A DNA stretch of 64,000 bases, taken from NCBI GenBank assembly GCA_002839795.1, contig PGYS01000003.1:1-64000 (forward strand). The letters are read 5' to 3'. This document shows positions 19,929-28,802 of the stretch, piece by piece. The position numbers and the translations under genes are program-made. Within the stretch, counting starts at the first letter, position 1. Every line of letters starts with the position of its first letter. The notes under the pieces were generated by a model. It was not told the DNA's origin, searched no databases, and saw only the letters and a program-made list of their open reading frames with translations. The DNA is from Ignavibacteriae bacterium HGW-Ignavibacteriae-3. Lineage in GTDB: Bacteria; Bacteroidota; Ignavibacteria; Ignavibacteriales; Melioribacteraceae.

Positions 19929-20570
19929 ATGACAATCAAAGTAGCAATCATAGAAGATAATAGCACCATCCGCGAAGGACTGGCCGCATTGATAAACGGG
20001 ACAGGCGGTTACAGCTGTGTCGGTTCCTACGGTGATTGCGAATCATTTCTCTCAAAAGTTCCTTCGATGGATGTGGATGTCGCGCTGATGGATATCGGTC
20101 TCCCCGGTATGAGCGGTATTGAAGGGATAGCAAAAGCTAAAAAACTTAAACCCGATCTCAATATTTTAATGCTCACTGTTTACGAAGACAGTCAATCTGT
20201 ATTCAAAGCATTATGCGCCGGCGCATGCGGATTCCTGGTTAAGAAAACGCCGCCCAGCAGACTTCTTGACGCGATAAAGGATGCGTACGAGGGAGGATCG
20301 CCGATGAGTTCTCTTATCGCAAGGCAGGTGATAAATGTTTTTCGGCAGACTCAGGGTAAATCAGCTTCGGAAGAGGAATCTGATTTGACGAACCGGGAGA
20401 TCGAGGTGATAACTTCGCTTTCCGATGGAAATAATTATCAGGAAATTGCGGACCGTCTTTTTATCAGCGTTGATACCGTACGCCATCATATCAGAAATAT
20501 ATACCGCAAACTTCATGTTCATTCCCAATCGGAAGCGGTTGCAAAAGCAATAAGAAAAGGTCTTATCTGA
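19929..20570 (+). CDS. NarL/FixJ family response regulator
   Basis: Receiver VAIIEDNSTIREGL..DVALMDIGLPGMSG; LuxR HTH LTNREIEVITSLSDGNNYQEIADRLFISVDTVRHHIRNIYRKLHVHSQSEAV. Confidence 0.94.
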   Translation: MTIKVAIIEDNSTIREGLAALINGTGGYSCVGSYGDCESFLSKVPSMDVDVALMDIGLPGMSGIEGIAKAKKLKPDLNILMLTVYEDSQSVFKALCAGACGFLVKKTPPSRLLDAIKDAYEGGSPMSSLIARQVINVFRQTQGKSASEEESDLTNREIEVITSLSDGNNYQEIADRLFISVDTVRHHIRNIYRKLHVHSQSEAVAKAIRKGLI

Positions 20571-20786
20571 GTTCTCGCCCGGGGGCAAAATAATCGATTT
20601 AAATAAATAAGATCCATTCATACCGCATGAACATGCGGGCTCGGACCAATATTCCTTTCAATTTAGCCAAATACCGCACATTCGTGCTGTTTACAAATCT
20701 TTTTCAATTCGTTAAATAGATACCGGGAAGTTGATAATAAGAACACAGAAAAAAAGTTTATATATATTTCACTAACAGGAGGCAGC

Positions 20787-21038
20787 ATGGAAAATCCAAA
20801 GATCAATGAAACAGACAATCCGATAGCCGAGTTAATTAATGATGATGTTTATTCGCTGTTGGTAAGCAGGGGGCTGATCGATGAGAAGTCCGTGAGAGAT
20901 TATCTTATCAGAAAAAAATTCAAGGATCTAAGATCAAAAAAAATCAGCGCCAGCAACGCCATTGAAACTCTAAGGGAAGAATACCCCTATCTTCAATTTG
21001 ATACAATACGCAAAATAGTATATCAGCCGCGTAACTGA
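20787..21038 (+). CDS. small hypothetical protein
   Basis: 83 aa; RBS aggaggc upstream of ATG; terminator downstream. Confidence 0.7.
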   Translation: MENPKINETDNPIAELINDDVYSLLVSRGLIDEKSVRDYLIRKKFKDLRSKKISASNAIETLREEYPYLQFDTIRKIVYQPRN

Positions 21039-21063
21039 CTTCTATCTCTTCTTGGAAAAGCAG

Positions 21064-21087
21064 CCCCGTCAATGACGGGGTTTTTTA
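21064..21087 (+). terminator. Rho-independent terminator
   Basis: CCCCGTC AAT GACGGGG TTTTTTA. Confidence 0.88.
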
Positions 21088-21232
21088 TTTTAAATGAAAC
21101 GGAAACCAAAAACTGACCTGCAGTTTGAACGGCTAAAATTTGCAGATCCGTCTTTAGTATTTTATTATTGTAATTAATTCAGGGAAGTTATTCCCCGGAA
21201 TGATCTGTTATCACAATTAAAAGGAAAGAAAT

Positions 21233-21946
21233 ATGAAAAAGTACATGGTACTGATATTATTAACGGCAATTGCTATCCCCATGACCGCGCAGCAGGAAAA
21301 AAATCATGATGTAAGTTCCGAGGTAAAAGAGCTCACCGAATTTCATGATGTAATTTATCAGATATGGCACACTGCATGGCCCGAAAAGAATATGGATTTA
21401 TTAAAATCTTTCAGCACGCCGGTTGAGAAAGGGTATGAGAGAATTAAAAAAGCCAAGCTTCCCGGAATTCTGAGGGATAAAAAAGCAAAATGGGAAGATG
21501 AATTGAAAAAATTCGGCGTGACTGTGGAAGCGTATAAGGTTGCCGCTTCCAAAAATAATTTGAACGCTTTATTGAATGCAGCCGAAAAACTCCACTCGCA
21601 GTATGAGTCGCTCGTAAGGGTAACAAAGCCCGTTCTGAAAGAGGTTGACGAGTTCCACAAAGTTCTTTATTTGCTGTACCATTATTATATGCCGGAAAAC
21701 AATTCAGCCGGGATTAAGGAAGCGGCGGCTTCTCTAACAGAGAAGATGGAAATGCTGAGTAAAGCTCCTTTAACTTCAAAACTTAAGGCAAGGGAGGAAC
21801 AGTTTAATAAGGCGCGCACGGAACTCGGAGCCGCAGTTGAAAATCTTAATAATGAAATTAAAGATGGCAAGGGAAAAGATGATATAAATAAAGCCGTTGA
21901 TGCTTTACATGCCAAATATCAGGAGCTTGAAAAAGTATTCGATTAA
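21233..21946 (+). CDS. secreted helical protein with two internal repeats, hypothetical
   Basis: Signal peptide; tandem repeats EFHDVIYQIWHTAWPEKN... and EFHKVLYLLYHYYMPENN..., each ending LHSQYESL / LHAKYQEL. Confidence 0.8.
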   Translation: MKKYMVLILLTAIAIPMTAQQEKNHDVSSEVKELTEFHDVIYQIWHTAWPEKNMDLLKSFSTPVEKGYERIKKAKLPGILRDKKAKWEDELKKFGVTVEAYKVAASKNNLNALLNAAEKLHSQYESLVRVTKPVLKEVDEFHKVLYLLYHYYMPENNSAGIKEAAASLTEKMEMLSKAPLTSKLKAREEQFNKARTELGAAVENLNNEIKDGKGKDDINKAVDALHAKYQELEKVFD

Positions 21947-22019
21947 ACAGGAAATTTTTTAAAAAGGCGGGGAGCCGGCTATTTAAGATCGGGGACTCTC
22001 CGCTTTAATAATTAACACC

Positions 22020-22685
22020 TTAGTGAACTTGATGTTCTTCTGTTTCGCAGCCGCAATGTTTTCCCGTTCTTGCTTTTTCGAACGCCTCTCTTCCTTCCTT
22101 ATATGAAAAATAGGCAATCAGCAGCGCCCCGATGGAGTCAAATCCCCCGAAACCGGTAATTTCATAACCGGCGCTTGCCGCAAGTAATATGATCGAAAGA
22201 TATAGACAAGTCTTGGTGCAGTTTGCATCGGCAATAATTGCGCGCGAATCCAGAGCCCGCCCGGTTTTAAGTTTATAATAAATTAATAAACTCATCGTGA
22301 GTATTGATACTAACGAAATAATAATTCCCCAGAACGTCGTTTCCGGTTTGTGACCAATAATAAAATTATAAATTGCCGAAATTATAAGGCCGGCAACAAG
22401 AATGTAAAATGCCGTTCCGGTGATTCTGAGAGCTCTCTTCTCAAATTCATCCCGCTCTTCACCGCTGCTTTTGATTCTTACAAGCATATGCCATATGCCT
22501 ATCCCGGATATCACCTCCACGAAGGAATCCACACCGAATCCGAACAGGGAAAGAGTCTCATCTTTAACGCCGAGATAAACCGAGATTAATCCCTCCCCGA
22601 TATTATATAAAACTGTGATAACGGCAAGAGTCATTGCGAATTTATAAAGATCCGTTTTTGCCGCAGCAATATTTCCGTTTGAAAT
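22020..22685 (-). CDS. cation diffusion facilitator (CDF) family transporter
   Basis: ETLSLFGFGVDSFVEVISGIGIW..DSRAIIADANCTKTCLYLS..GFDSIGALLIAYFSYKEG; C-terminal HCGCETEEHQVH. Start extended to an ATT at 22685 preceded by AAAGGAG; the track ATG is at 22634. Confidence 0.8.
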   Translation of the reverse strand: MSNGNIAAAKTDLYKFAMTLAVITVLYNIGEGLISVYLGVKDETLSLFGFGVDSFVEVISGIGIWHMLVRIKSSGEERDEFEKRALRITGTAFYILVAGLIISAIYNFIIGHKPETTFWGIIISLVSILTMSLLIYYKLKTGRALDSRAIIADANCTKTCLYLSIILLAASAGYEITGFGGFDSIGALLIAYFSYKEGREAFEKARTGKHCGCETEEHQVH

Positions 22686-22704
22686 TTGGAAGCTCCTTTC
22701 TAAT

Positions 22705-23112
22705 CTAAGAAATTGATGACTCCATAACGCTCGCCATAAAAAAGGAGAAGAATGCTATTATAAAAACAATAGCCAGAACTATCAGCGCTATCTGAATTAT
22801 GATAAGGATTTTTAGAATATTAAAATATTTTCCCTGAAGTTCGAACCCTGCTCTCAAGGCGGCGGCATTGTTTGTTGATTTGAAAATAGAAAATTGATCT
22901 GCCGCTTCTCTGATACGCATTCCGATAAATATTACAGGGACGCCTATAATCGCACCGATAATTGATAAACAGGTGATCGCACCGTAAATGATGGCGAACA
23001 TTCCTACAAAGCGCATATCCCGAATCATTTTATCAAAATAGATTTGAAACATCGTGGGAGGTTTTATACTCTGTGCGGCGGATTCAAAATCCATGCTGTC
23101 CATATTTTCCAT
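22705..23112 (-). CDS. DUF5362-like membrane protein
   Basis: 135 aa; several TM segments; AIIYGAITCLSIIGAIIGVPVIFIGMRI. Confidence 0.65.
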   Translation of the reverse strand: MENMDSMDFESAAQSIKPPTMFQIYFDKMIRDMRFVGMFAIIYGAITCLSIIGAIIGVPVIFIGMRIREAADQFSIFKSTNNAAALRAGFELQGKYFNILKILIIIQIALIVLAIVFIIAFFSFFMASVMESSIS

Positions 23113-23371
23113 TAGATCTCCTAAATATAATTAGAAAATAAAATCAAGATTATAAGTAATTGAACTGCTGAAATAAAACCCTGTTCATCTAAATATATGC
23201 CGTATTTGTTAAATAGTCATTATTATTTTAATGGTTATCAAAATTTATAGGTATTATCATTCGCAGTCAGTAACGAAACGTAATTCTATCTGTAGGGCCT
23301 GTGCCCGGGCTTGAAGTATCCGATAAGAAATGCGGGGACATGATAAAGATGTACAAAAGCACTTAGAACGC

Positions 23372-24493
23372 TTACTTGAAATAGGAAGCAACTAACGGTC
23401 TTGAATTTGATGAGGTTGGCCAGAATTGTTTTGTAAGCTCTCCATTTGCCGGCCGGTACCGGATTGTTGGATTTCCGGATAGCTGAATATTGTTTCTGGC
23501 GGTCATAGATCCGACAAGTGTAAAATTCCCATTTGCCTGAATATCACCCTGTGCGTACATTTGGCCCGCAAGATTAATATTGCCGTTGGCTTGAATGTTT
23601 CCGCCGGCGTAGAAACCTAAATTACTGCCGCTCGGATCAAATGCATTGACAGAGACGCTTCCGCTAAACGTTATATTGCCGGTAACTATAAATATACCAT
23701 ATCCGCTGGTGGATCCTCTAAAATCTAAATTGCCGTTTACATAGTAGATTGCCGGGTTGCTTTTTGTCCCAAGAGAAGTGGAGCCGCTGATTGTAAGATT
23801 CCCATATGTAATATTTGTCGCCTTGCTTACAAAATCGGTCGGATTGAATGTTGGAAGCGTTATAGCGGGAACAAGAGCATTTGCCGGATTGGAATCCGGA
23901 TTTACATTAGGTGAAAAATTATTGTGTCGCGAATCAAGTTGTTGTGAATACGTGCCAAAGCCCCGGACGCTGTAAGCATTTCCGGTTGTGGACAGGTTTC
24001 CGTTCGAATGAATATTCGCATTCCAGCTGGGATTATTATCGTCTATGACATCAATATTTCCCTGCAATCCAAGATCTCTTCCCGATGCCATCGCATACCT
24101 GAGGAAGGGCGGAGGAGCCGGAGTGTTCATAAGTTTAAACACCGATCGTATAACTACAGTCTGATTATTCATAATTCCGGTGGCGGTAATTAATCTATGA
24201 CTAACTAAATTCATGTTCGGCCCGTCAGAAAATTTACTTGTGGTATTTGCAACAGAGACAGTTAATGATCCATTTGCAATTTGAAAACTATTAACCCCTG
24301 TCCATGTTGAATCAAGATTTAGCTTGGAAAGTGCAAGTTCAATTCCGCTTGAGGCCAGATTTGTAGCTTGTGTTCTTTCAAATTTTTCTATTGTGTTATT
24401 AACCAGACGTGAATTACTATAGTTCATATTCAAGGTAGCAATACCGAATAATCCTCCCATCCCTATTACCAAAAATAAAAGCATCCTTCCCAT
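23372..24493 (-). CDS. pilus-assembly (PilX-like) N-terminus with beta-solenoid polymer-forming region, hypothetical
   Basis: N-terminal TM helix followed by ATNLASSGIELALSKL; later GNIxxxGN repeats. Confidence 0.55.
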   Translation of the reverse strand: MGRMLLFLVIGMGGLFGIATLNMNYSNSRLVNNTIEKFERTQATNLASSGIELALSKLNLDSTWTGVNSFQIANGSLTVSVANTTSKFSDGPNMNLVSHRLITATGIMNNQTVVIRSVFKLMNTPAPPPFLRYAMASGRDLGLQGNIDVIDDNNPSWNANIHSNGNLSTTGNAYSVRGFGTYSQQLDSRHNNFSPNVNPDSNPANALVPAITLPTFNPTDFVSKATNITYGNLTISGSTSLGTKSNPAIYYVNGNLDFRGSTSGYGIFIVTGNITFSGSVSVNAFDPSGSNLGFYAGGNIQANGNINLAGQMYAQGDIQANGNFTLVGSMTARNNIQLSGNPTIRYRPANGELTKQFWPTSSNSRPLVASYFK

Positions 24494-24508
24494 AATTATT
24501 TACCGCAA

Positions 24509-25036
24509 TTAATTGTGAACAAAATATCTTCTTTCATAATAAGAGCCGAAGTTATTGGTAGTATCGCGTCTGAATGCGTTGTTGTCTGTTACAACTTTCA
24601 CCGCAAGACTTTTTATATTCGAAGATAAAAAAGTGCTGTTGTTCAATGAATCGTATCCCGTTATTTCAAAATTATTTATAATAACCTGAAACTCTTTTAC
24701 ACTGCTGATAGTAGTTCTTCTTACGAGATATTTTTTGCCGCCTGTATCACGCGTAAAATATTTAACACTATCGACCGAGCCGTTATTATCAATATCTGCC
24801 AGAAACGAGATAGACGAACTGTTGACATTGCAAATCTTTGTAGAGGAACTTACACGATAGCCGATTTTACTAAAATCAAAATCCATCACGTCAGCTATAT
24901 TGGTCATTTCGGACTGAGTGAATTCATTTATCAGCTGAGAATTATTCGTATCCATAAAACGAAAATGGATATACATCAGGGCGAGTAAAACTATTCCGCC
25001 GACAATCAGCGACCCTGTTAAATTAATATTGCCCAT
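24509..25036 (-). CDS. pseudopilin-like membrane-anchored protein, hypothetical
   Basis: N-terminal TM helix then helical SQLINEFTQSEMTNIADVMDFDFSKIGYRVS; same layout as both neighbours. Confidence 0.55.
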   Translation of the reverse strand: MGNINLTGSLIVGGIVLLALMYIHFRFMDTNNSQLINEFTQSEMTNIADVMDFDFSKIGYRVSSSTKICNVNSSSISFLADIDNNGSVDSVKYFTRDTGGKKYLVRRTTISSVKEFQVIINNFEITGYDSLNNSTFLSSNIKSLAVKVVTDNNAFRRDTTNNFGSYYERRYFVHN

Positions 25037-25045
25037 AATATTTAC

Positions 25046-25528
25046 TCAATAACTTGAATAGTAATATAATCTGAGAGTATCCGGCATATAAACGGAAGTA
25101 GTTAGTACTTTAATTCTTTTCATCCGCGTCTGTGTTGAAGCTATCTGATCCGGCTGACTTGGGTTAACGTACCTGACGTTTACTCGAACGCCTACGTTTC
25201 CTAATCTCGGTGTTGAAATAACAGCGCTGTAATTATTGTAGTCATCAACATCATTGTATGAGTTAACATTCTCGCCCGAATCCGGACCCAACAGACCGGG
25301 CGCCGTGAGATCGCTGGTGTTTGTAACGGGGGCATTAACCGTTGCATTGTCGAAGGCTTTTGAACTGATGAGATCTATAGTCCTCTGGGCAACACTCGTT
25401 GTCGTTGTAATTGCTTCTGCCTGAAGCGCGTTATCCGCGGAAGAAAGAATTGTCCGGTTAACATTCAGCACTAAGATTGCAAGCAGTACAATCGCACCCA
25501 GAACTAAAAATATATGACTATTATCCAT
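25046..25528 (-). CDS. pseudopilin-like membrane-anchored protein, hypothetical
   Basis: MDNSHIFLVLGAIVLLAILVLNVNRTILSSADNALQAEAITTTTSVAQRTIDLISSKAFD. Confidence 0.55.
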   Translation of the reverse strand: MDNSHIFLVLGAIVLLAILVLNVNRTILSSADNALQAEAITTTTSVAQRTIDLISSKAFDNATVNAPVTNTSDLTAPGLLGPDSGENVNSYNDVDDYNNYSAVISTPRLGNVGVRVNVRYVNPSQPDQIASTQTRMKRIKVLTTSVYMPDTLRLYYYSSY

Positions 25529-25785
25529 ATCGAAGTCCTATAGTGAATTTTAACAGTATCAGAATGTACCTCTCGTACAATACGTAATTAATATTAATTT
25601 TTCCATCATGAGCCTTCTTCCGCATATTCTTATTATCGGATGGAAGAAGATATAATTTAATTATTTCATAGTCGTGAGTTTAATCACAAAAACACTTATG
25701 GAGTAAAAAAAAGTGATTTAAGCAAAAAATAGAGAAATTGGATTAAAAAACGACTTTTTTAGATTTTAGTTGTCGGTGTAATGAT

Positions 25786-25900
25786 GAAAAATCACTTTCT
25801 AATGATATTGGATGACCGATGGGGTCTGGATTCCTCCAAAGGAGTCCCGCTATCGGCCGGACTCTCCCGGCAGAGCCACAGCTCCGTAGAAACGTGATTG
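25786..25900. ncRNA. candidate structured RNA/DNA element (three-way junction), family unknown
   Basis: Complementary pairs aatcac(25790-25795)/gtgatt(25894-25899), tttc/gaaa, ccgat(25816-25820)/atcgg(25852-25856), ctcc/ggag, gccgg/ccggc(25867-25871). Strand undetermined. Confidence 0.35.
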
Positions 25901-26175
25901 TTAAGATTTTAAGTACCAAAGGGAATTGGACACCCGATCGCTTCATATCGAATCATGACATCACCGGGACCCTTATATAGTAAATCCGGACTAAAGTGCT
26001 GATTTAATTTCTAACACGCTAAACAAATGGAGGATTGAAAGAAAATCAATTGTAATTATGCGACGTTTAATATTGAATTTCTATTTTATCCTCCCTACAT
26101 TTGATTAGCATTGTTGAATAATGTACCAAATAACTATTCTGATAGTTCTCTAATGTATTTTTAGGGAGGTATGCT

Positions 26176-26580
26176 ATGAAAAAAGCAATTACTCTTCTTA
26201 TGATGATTGTTATTCCTCTTGTATTCATTGAATCCGGTTCACAGAACACTTCACTTGTCCAAATCTCAGAGATTAATGCTCAGTCTGTTAAGGCGCCCGC
26301 GGATGCAGGAAAGGATTTAATGGAAGGTCTTGCCAAATTAACAAGCAACAAAAAACTTAAGAGCGGACTTCATACGATTTTTACGAGTGAGAGCGGGGCA
26401 AAGTACTGCGTTGTTCTGAAAAACGGCAAAGTTTCCAAACTGATCATCACTTCAAGCGAGGGAGCTCAGCTTAAACCAAAGTACAGCAAAACGGAAAAGG
26501 GCAAGCCATGTGTTATTTGCGTTACTGTTTCGAAAAATCCTCCGGTTGAAGAGTGCTGGGAATGGCAATGTGGAAAATGA
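26176..26580 (+). CDS. secreted hypothetical protein with Cys-containing C-terminus
   Basis: RBS gggaggt; signal peptide; C-terminal KPCVICVTVSKNPPVEECWEWQCGK. Confidence 0.7.
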   Translation: MKKAITLLMMIVIPLVFIESGSQNTSLVQISEINAQSVKAPADAGKDLMEGLAKLTSNKKLKSGLHTIFTSESGAKYCVVLKNGKVSKLIITSSEGAQLKPKYSKTEKGKPCVICVTVSKNPPVEECWEWQCGK

Positions 26581-26835
26581 AGTGACCCGGTTTAATATTA
26601 TCATCATCTGAATTGAAAGGTGCGGGCAAGAATAAACCGAATTCCGCGATAAGGACCGTTGAAATAAACGGAATGGATAATTATGTGAAATAGAGAAACA
26701 TAAAGCCAGATATTTTTAATTATAACCGCTGATTGAATCCCCGTGAACCGGAACTTATTTACGACCCGAAGTTTAACAAGTCATTAATTTCTTTCTTAGT
26801 TTAAACCGCGAATTTTATTTGAAGGGAGTCTTAAA

Positions 26836-27816
26836 ATGGAATATACATTTCTGGGCAGAACGGGACTAAAGGTCAGCCGTATATGTCTCGGCACTATGAA
26901 CTTCGGACCCTATGCAGGCGAACAGGACAGTTATAAAATAATGAACCGCGCACTCGAACTCGGCATTAATTTTTTTGATACTGCAAATGTATACGGAAAT
27001 ATGTGGGATGCCGGCGGAGTGGGAAACACCGAAATAATCATAGGCAAATGGCTTGTTGAAGATAAATCAAGACGGGATAAAATTGTTCTTGCAACAAAAG
27101 TTTACGGCAATATGGGAAGCGCTCCAAATGAATCGAAACTTTCGGCATATCATATAAGAAAAGCCTGCGAAGACAGTTTAAAAAGAATGCAGACAGATCA
27201 TATAGATCTTTATCAGATGCATCACGTAGACCGTAATACTCCCTGGGAGGAAATTTATCAGGCAATGGAACAGCTTGTCCGCGAGGGAAAAATAATATAT
27301 GTGGGAAGCAGCAATTTTGCCGCGTGGAATATCGCCGAAGCTTTTTATAAAGCCGAGAAGAGAAATTTTATGGGAATAGTTTCCGAGCAGAGCATTTACA
27401 GTCTGCGCAACCGGCATATCGAACTTGAGGTTATTCCGGCGTGTAAGAACTTTGGAGTTGGTTTGATACCATGGAGCCCGCTCGGCGGCGGAATATTATG
27501 CGGGGTCCTTCAAAAGGCAAAAGAGGGAAGAAGAATGCGGGAACCTCTCCGGAAATCGGCGGAAAAGCTTTACGGCCAAATTGAAGCGTATGAGAAATTA
27601 TGCGGCGAGATAAATCTTAAACCGGCCGATGTTGCACTCGCATGGGTTCTGAATAATCCGGTTGTAACTTCTCCGATTGTCGGGCCGCGTACGGTTGAGC
27701 AGCTTGACGAAAATGTTAAGGCTCTTGAAATTAAACTGACCAATGATGTATTGAAAAAACTTGATGAGATCTGGCCCGGACCGGGAAACCAGGCGCCTGA
27801 AGCTTATGCTTGGTGA
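26836..27816 (+). CDS. aldo/keto reductase
   Basis: MEYTFLGRTGLKVSRICLGTMNFG..NFFDTANVYG..DHIDLYQMHHVDRNTPWEEI..GVGLIPWSPLGGG. Confidence 0.95.
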   Translation: MEYTFLGRTGLKVSRICLGTMNFGPYAGEQDSYKIMNRALELGINFFDTANVYGNMWDAGGVGNTEIIIGKWLVEDKSRRDKIVLATKVYGNMGSAPNESKLSAYHIRKACEDSLKRMQTDHIDLYQMHHVDRNTPWEEIYQAMEQLVREGKIIYVGSSNFAAWNIAEAFYKAEKRNFMGIVSEQSIYSLRNRHIELEVIPACKNFGVGLIPWSPLGGGILCGVLQKAKEGRRMREPLRKSAEKLYGQIEAYEKLCGEINLKPADVALAWVLNNPVVTSPIVGPRTVEQLDENVKALEIKLTNDVLKKLDEIWPGPGNQAPEAYAW

Positions 27817-27887
27817 TTGTAAGCTTTTAGCCATTAGCGTTTAGCATCCAGTATCCAGAATCTAGTATCAAGAATCAAGGAACAAGA

Positions 27888-28346
27888 ATGGATTACAACG
27901 AAAACCCGAAAGAATATTATCCGCCCATGCATACGGCGGAACATCTTCTGAACGGAACTATGGATAAAATGTTCGGAAGAGGGCGTTCTTTCAGCGCGCA
28001 TATAGAGAAGAAAAAATCAAAGTGCGATTATCACTTCGACCGGGATCTAACCTCTGCTGAAATTATATCTATCGAAGAAAAAATTAATTCCCTTATAGAT
28101 CAGGATCTTCCCGTTAAGGAAGATTTTCTTCCCCGCGACGAAGCGGAAAAAGTATTTAATCTCACGCGTCTGCCCGAGGAAGCGGGCGATACTCTGCGTG
28201 TGATACGCATCGGAGATTATGATCAATGCCTTTGCAGCGGTACGCACCTCAATTCAACAAAAGAGATAGGCGGATTTAAAATCATTTCTACAAGTTTTGA
28301 GAATGGAGTGCTGAGAATCCGTTTCAAAATTATGGAGCCAAAATGA
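27888..28346 (+). CDS. alanyl-tRNA editing (AlaX-like, tRNA synthetase second additional domain) protein
   Basis: HTAEHLLNG (HxxxH variant) and CLCSGTHLNSTKEIGGFKI. Confidence 0.85.
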   Translation: MDYNENPKEYYPPMHTAEHLLNGTMDKMFGRGRSFSAHIEKKKSKCDYHFDRDLTSAEIISIEEKINSLIDQDLPVKEDFLPRDEAEKVFNLTRLPEEAGDTLRVIRIGDYDQCLCSGTHLNSTKEIGGFKIISTSFENGVLRIRFKIMEPK

Positions 28347-28771
28347 AATATTTTTTTCTGCTAACATTTTTTATCGCGGCTTCTGTTGTCAACGCTCAGA
28401 GACTTTCGGCTGAAGATAGAGCGGAAATTCTAAGAGTGCTTGAGAATCAAAGAATTTGCTGGAATTACGGAGATCTGGCTGGTTATATGGAAGGCTACTG
28501 GAAATCCGATTCCACATTGTTTATCGGAAAGTCCGGAATTAAGCATGGATGGGAGGCAACGTTCGAATCCTACAAAAAAGGTTATCCGGATAAAGAATCG
28601 ATGGGAATTTTAACTTTTAAAGTTATTTCTCTGGAACCGATGAACGATACGACTGTCTTTATGATCGGAAAATGGGATCTGGAGCGGAATGATAAAGTTG
28701 GCGGCTATTTTTCTCTGATCTGGAAAAAAATTCATGGAAAATGGGTTGTAACAGCAGATCATTCATCGTAG
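28343..28771 (+). CDS. DUF4440/SnoaL-like secreted protein, copy 1
   Basis: Signal peptide; AEILRVLENQRICWNYGDLAGYMEGYWKSDSTLFIGKSGIKHGWEATFESYKKGYP. Confidence 0.82.
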   Translation: MKYFFLLTFFIAASVVNAQRLSAEDRAEILRVLENQRICWNYGDLAGYMEGYWKSDSTLFIGKSGIKHGWEATFESYKKGYPDKESMGILTFKVISLEPMNDTTVFMIGKWDLERNDKVGGYFSLIWKKIHGKWVVTADHSS

Positions 28772-28802
28772 TTATTATAAGTTTAACAATCATGGAGACA
28801 AA

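Noticed and set aside
25786-25900. c-di-GMP (GEMM) riboswitch identity for the structured element
   Set aside because: Fragments on either strand (plus gcagagccacag, minus gatagcgggactcc) look superficially similar, but the full GEMM core is not present on one strand in the right order.
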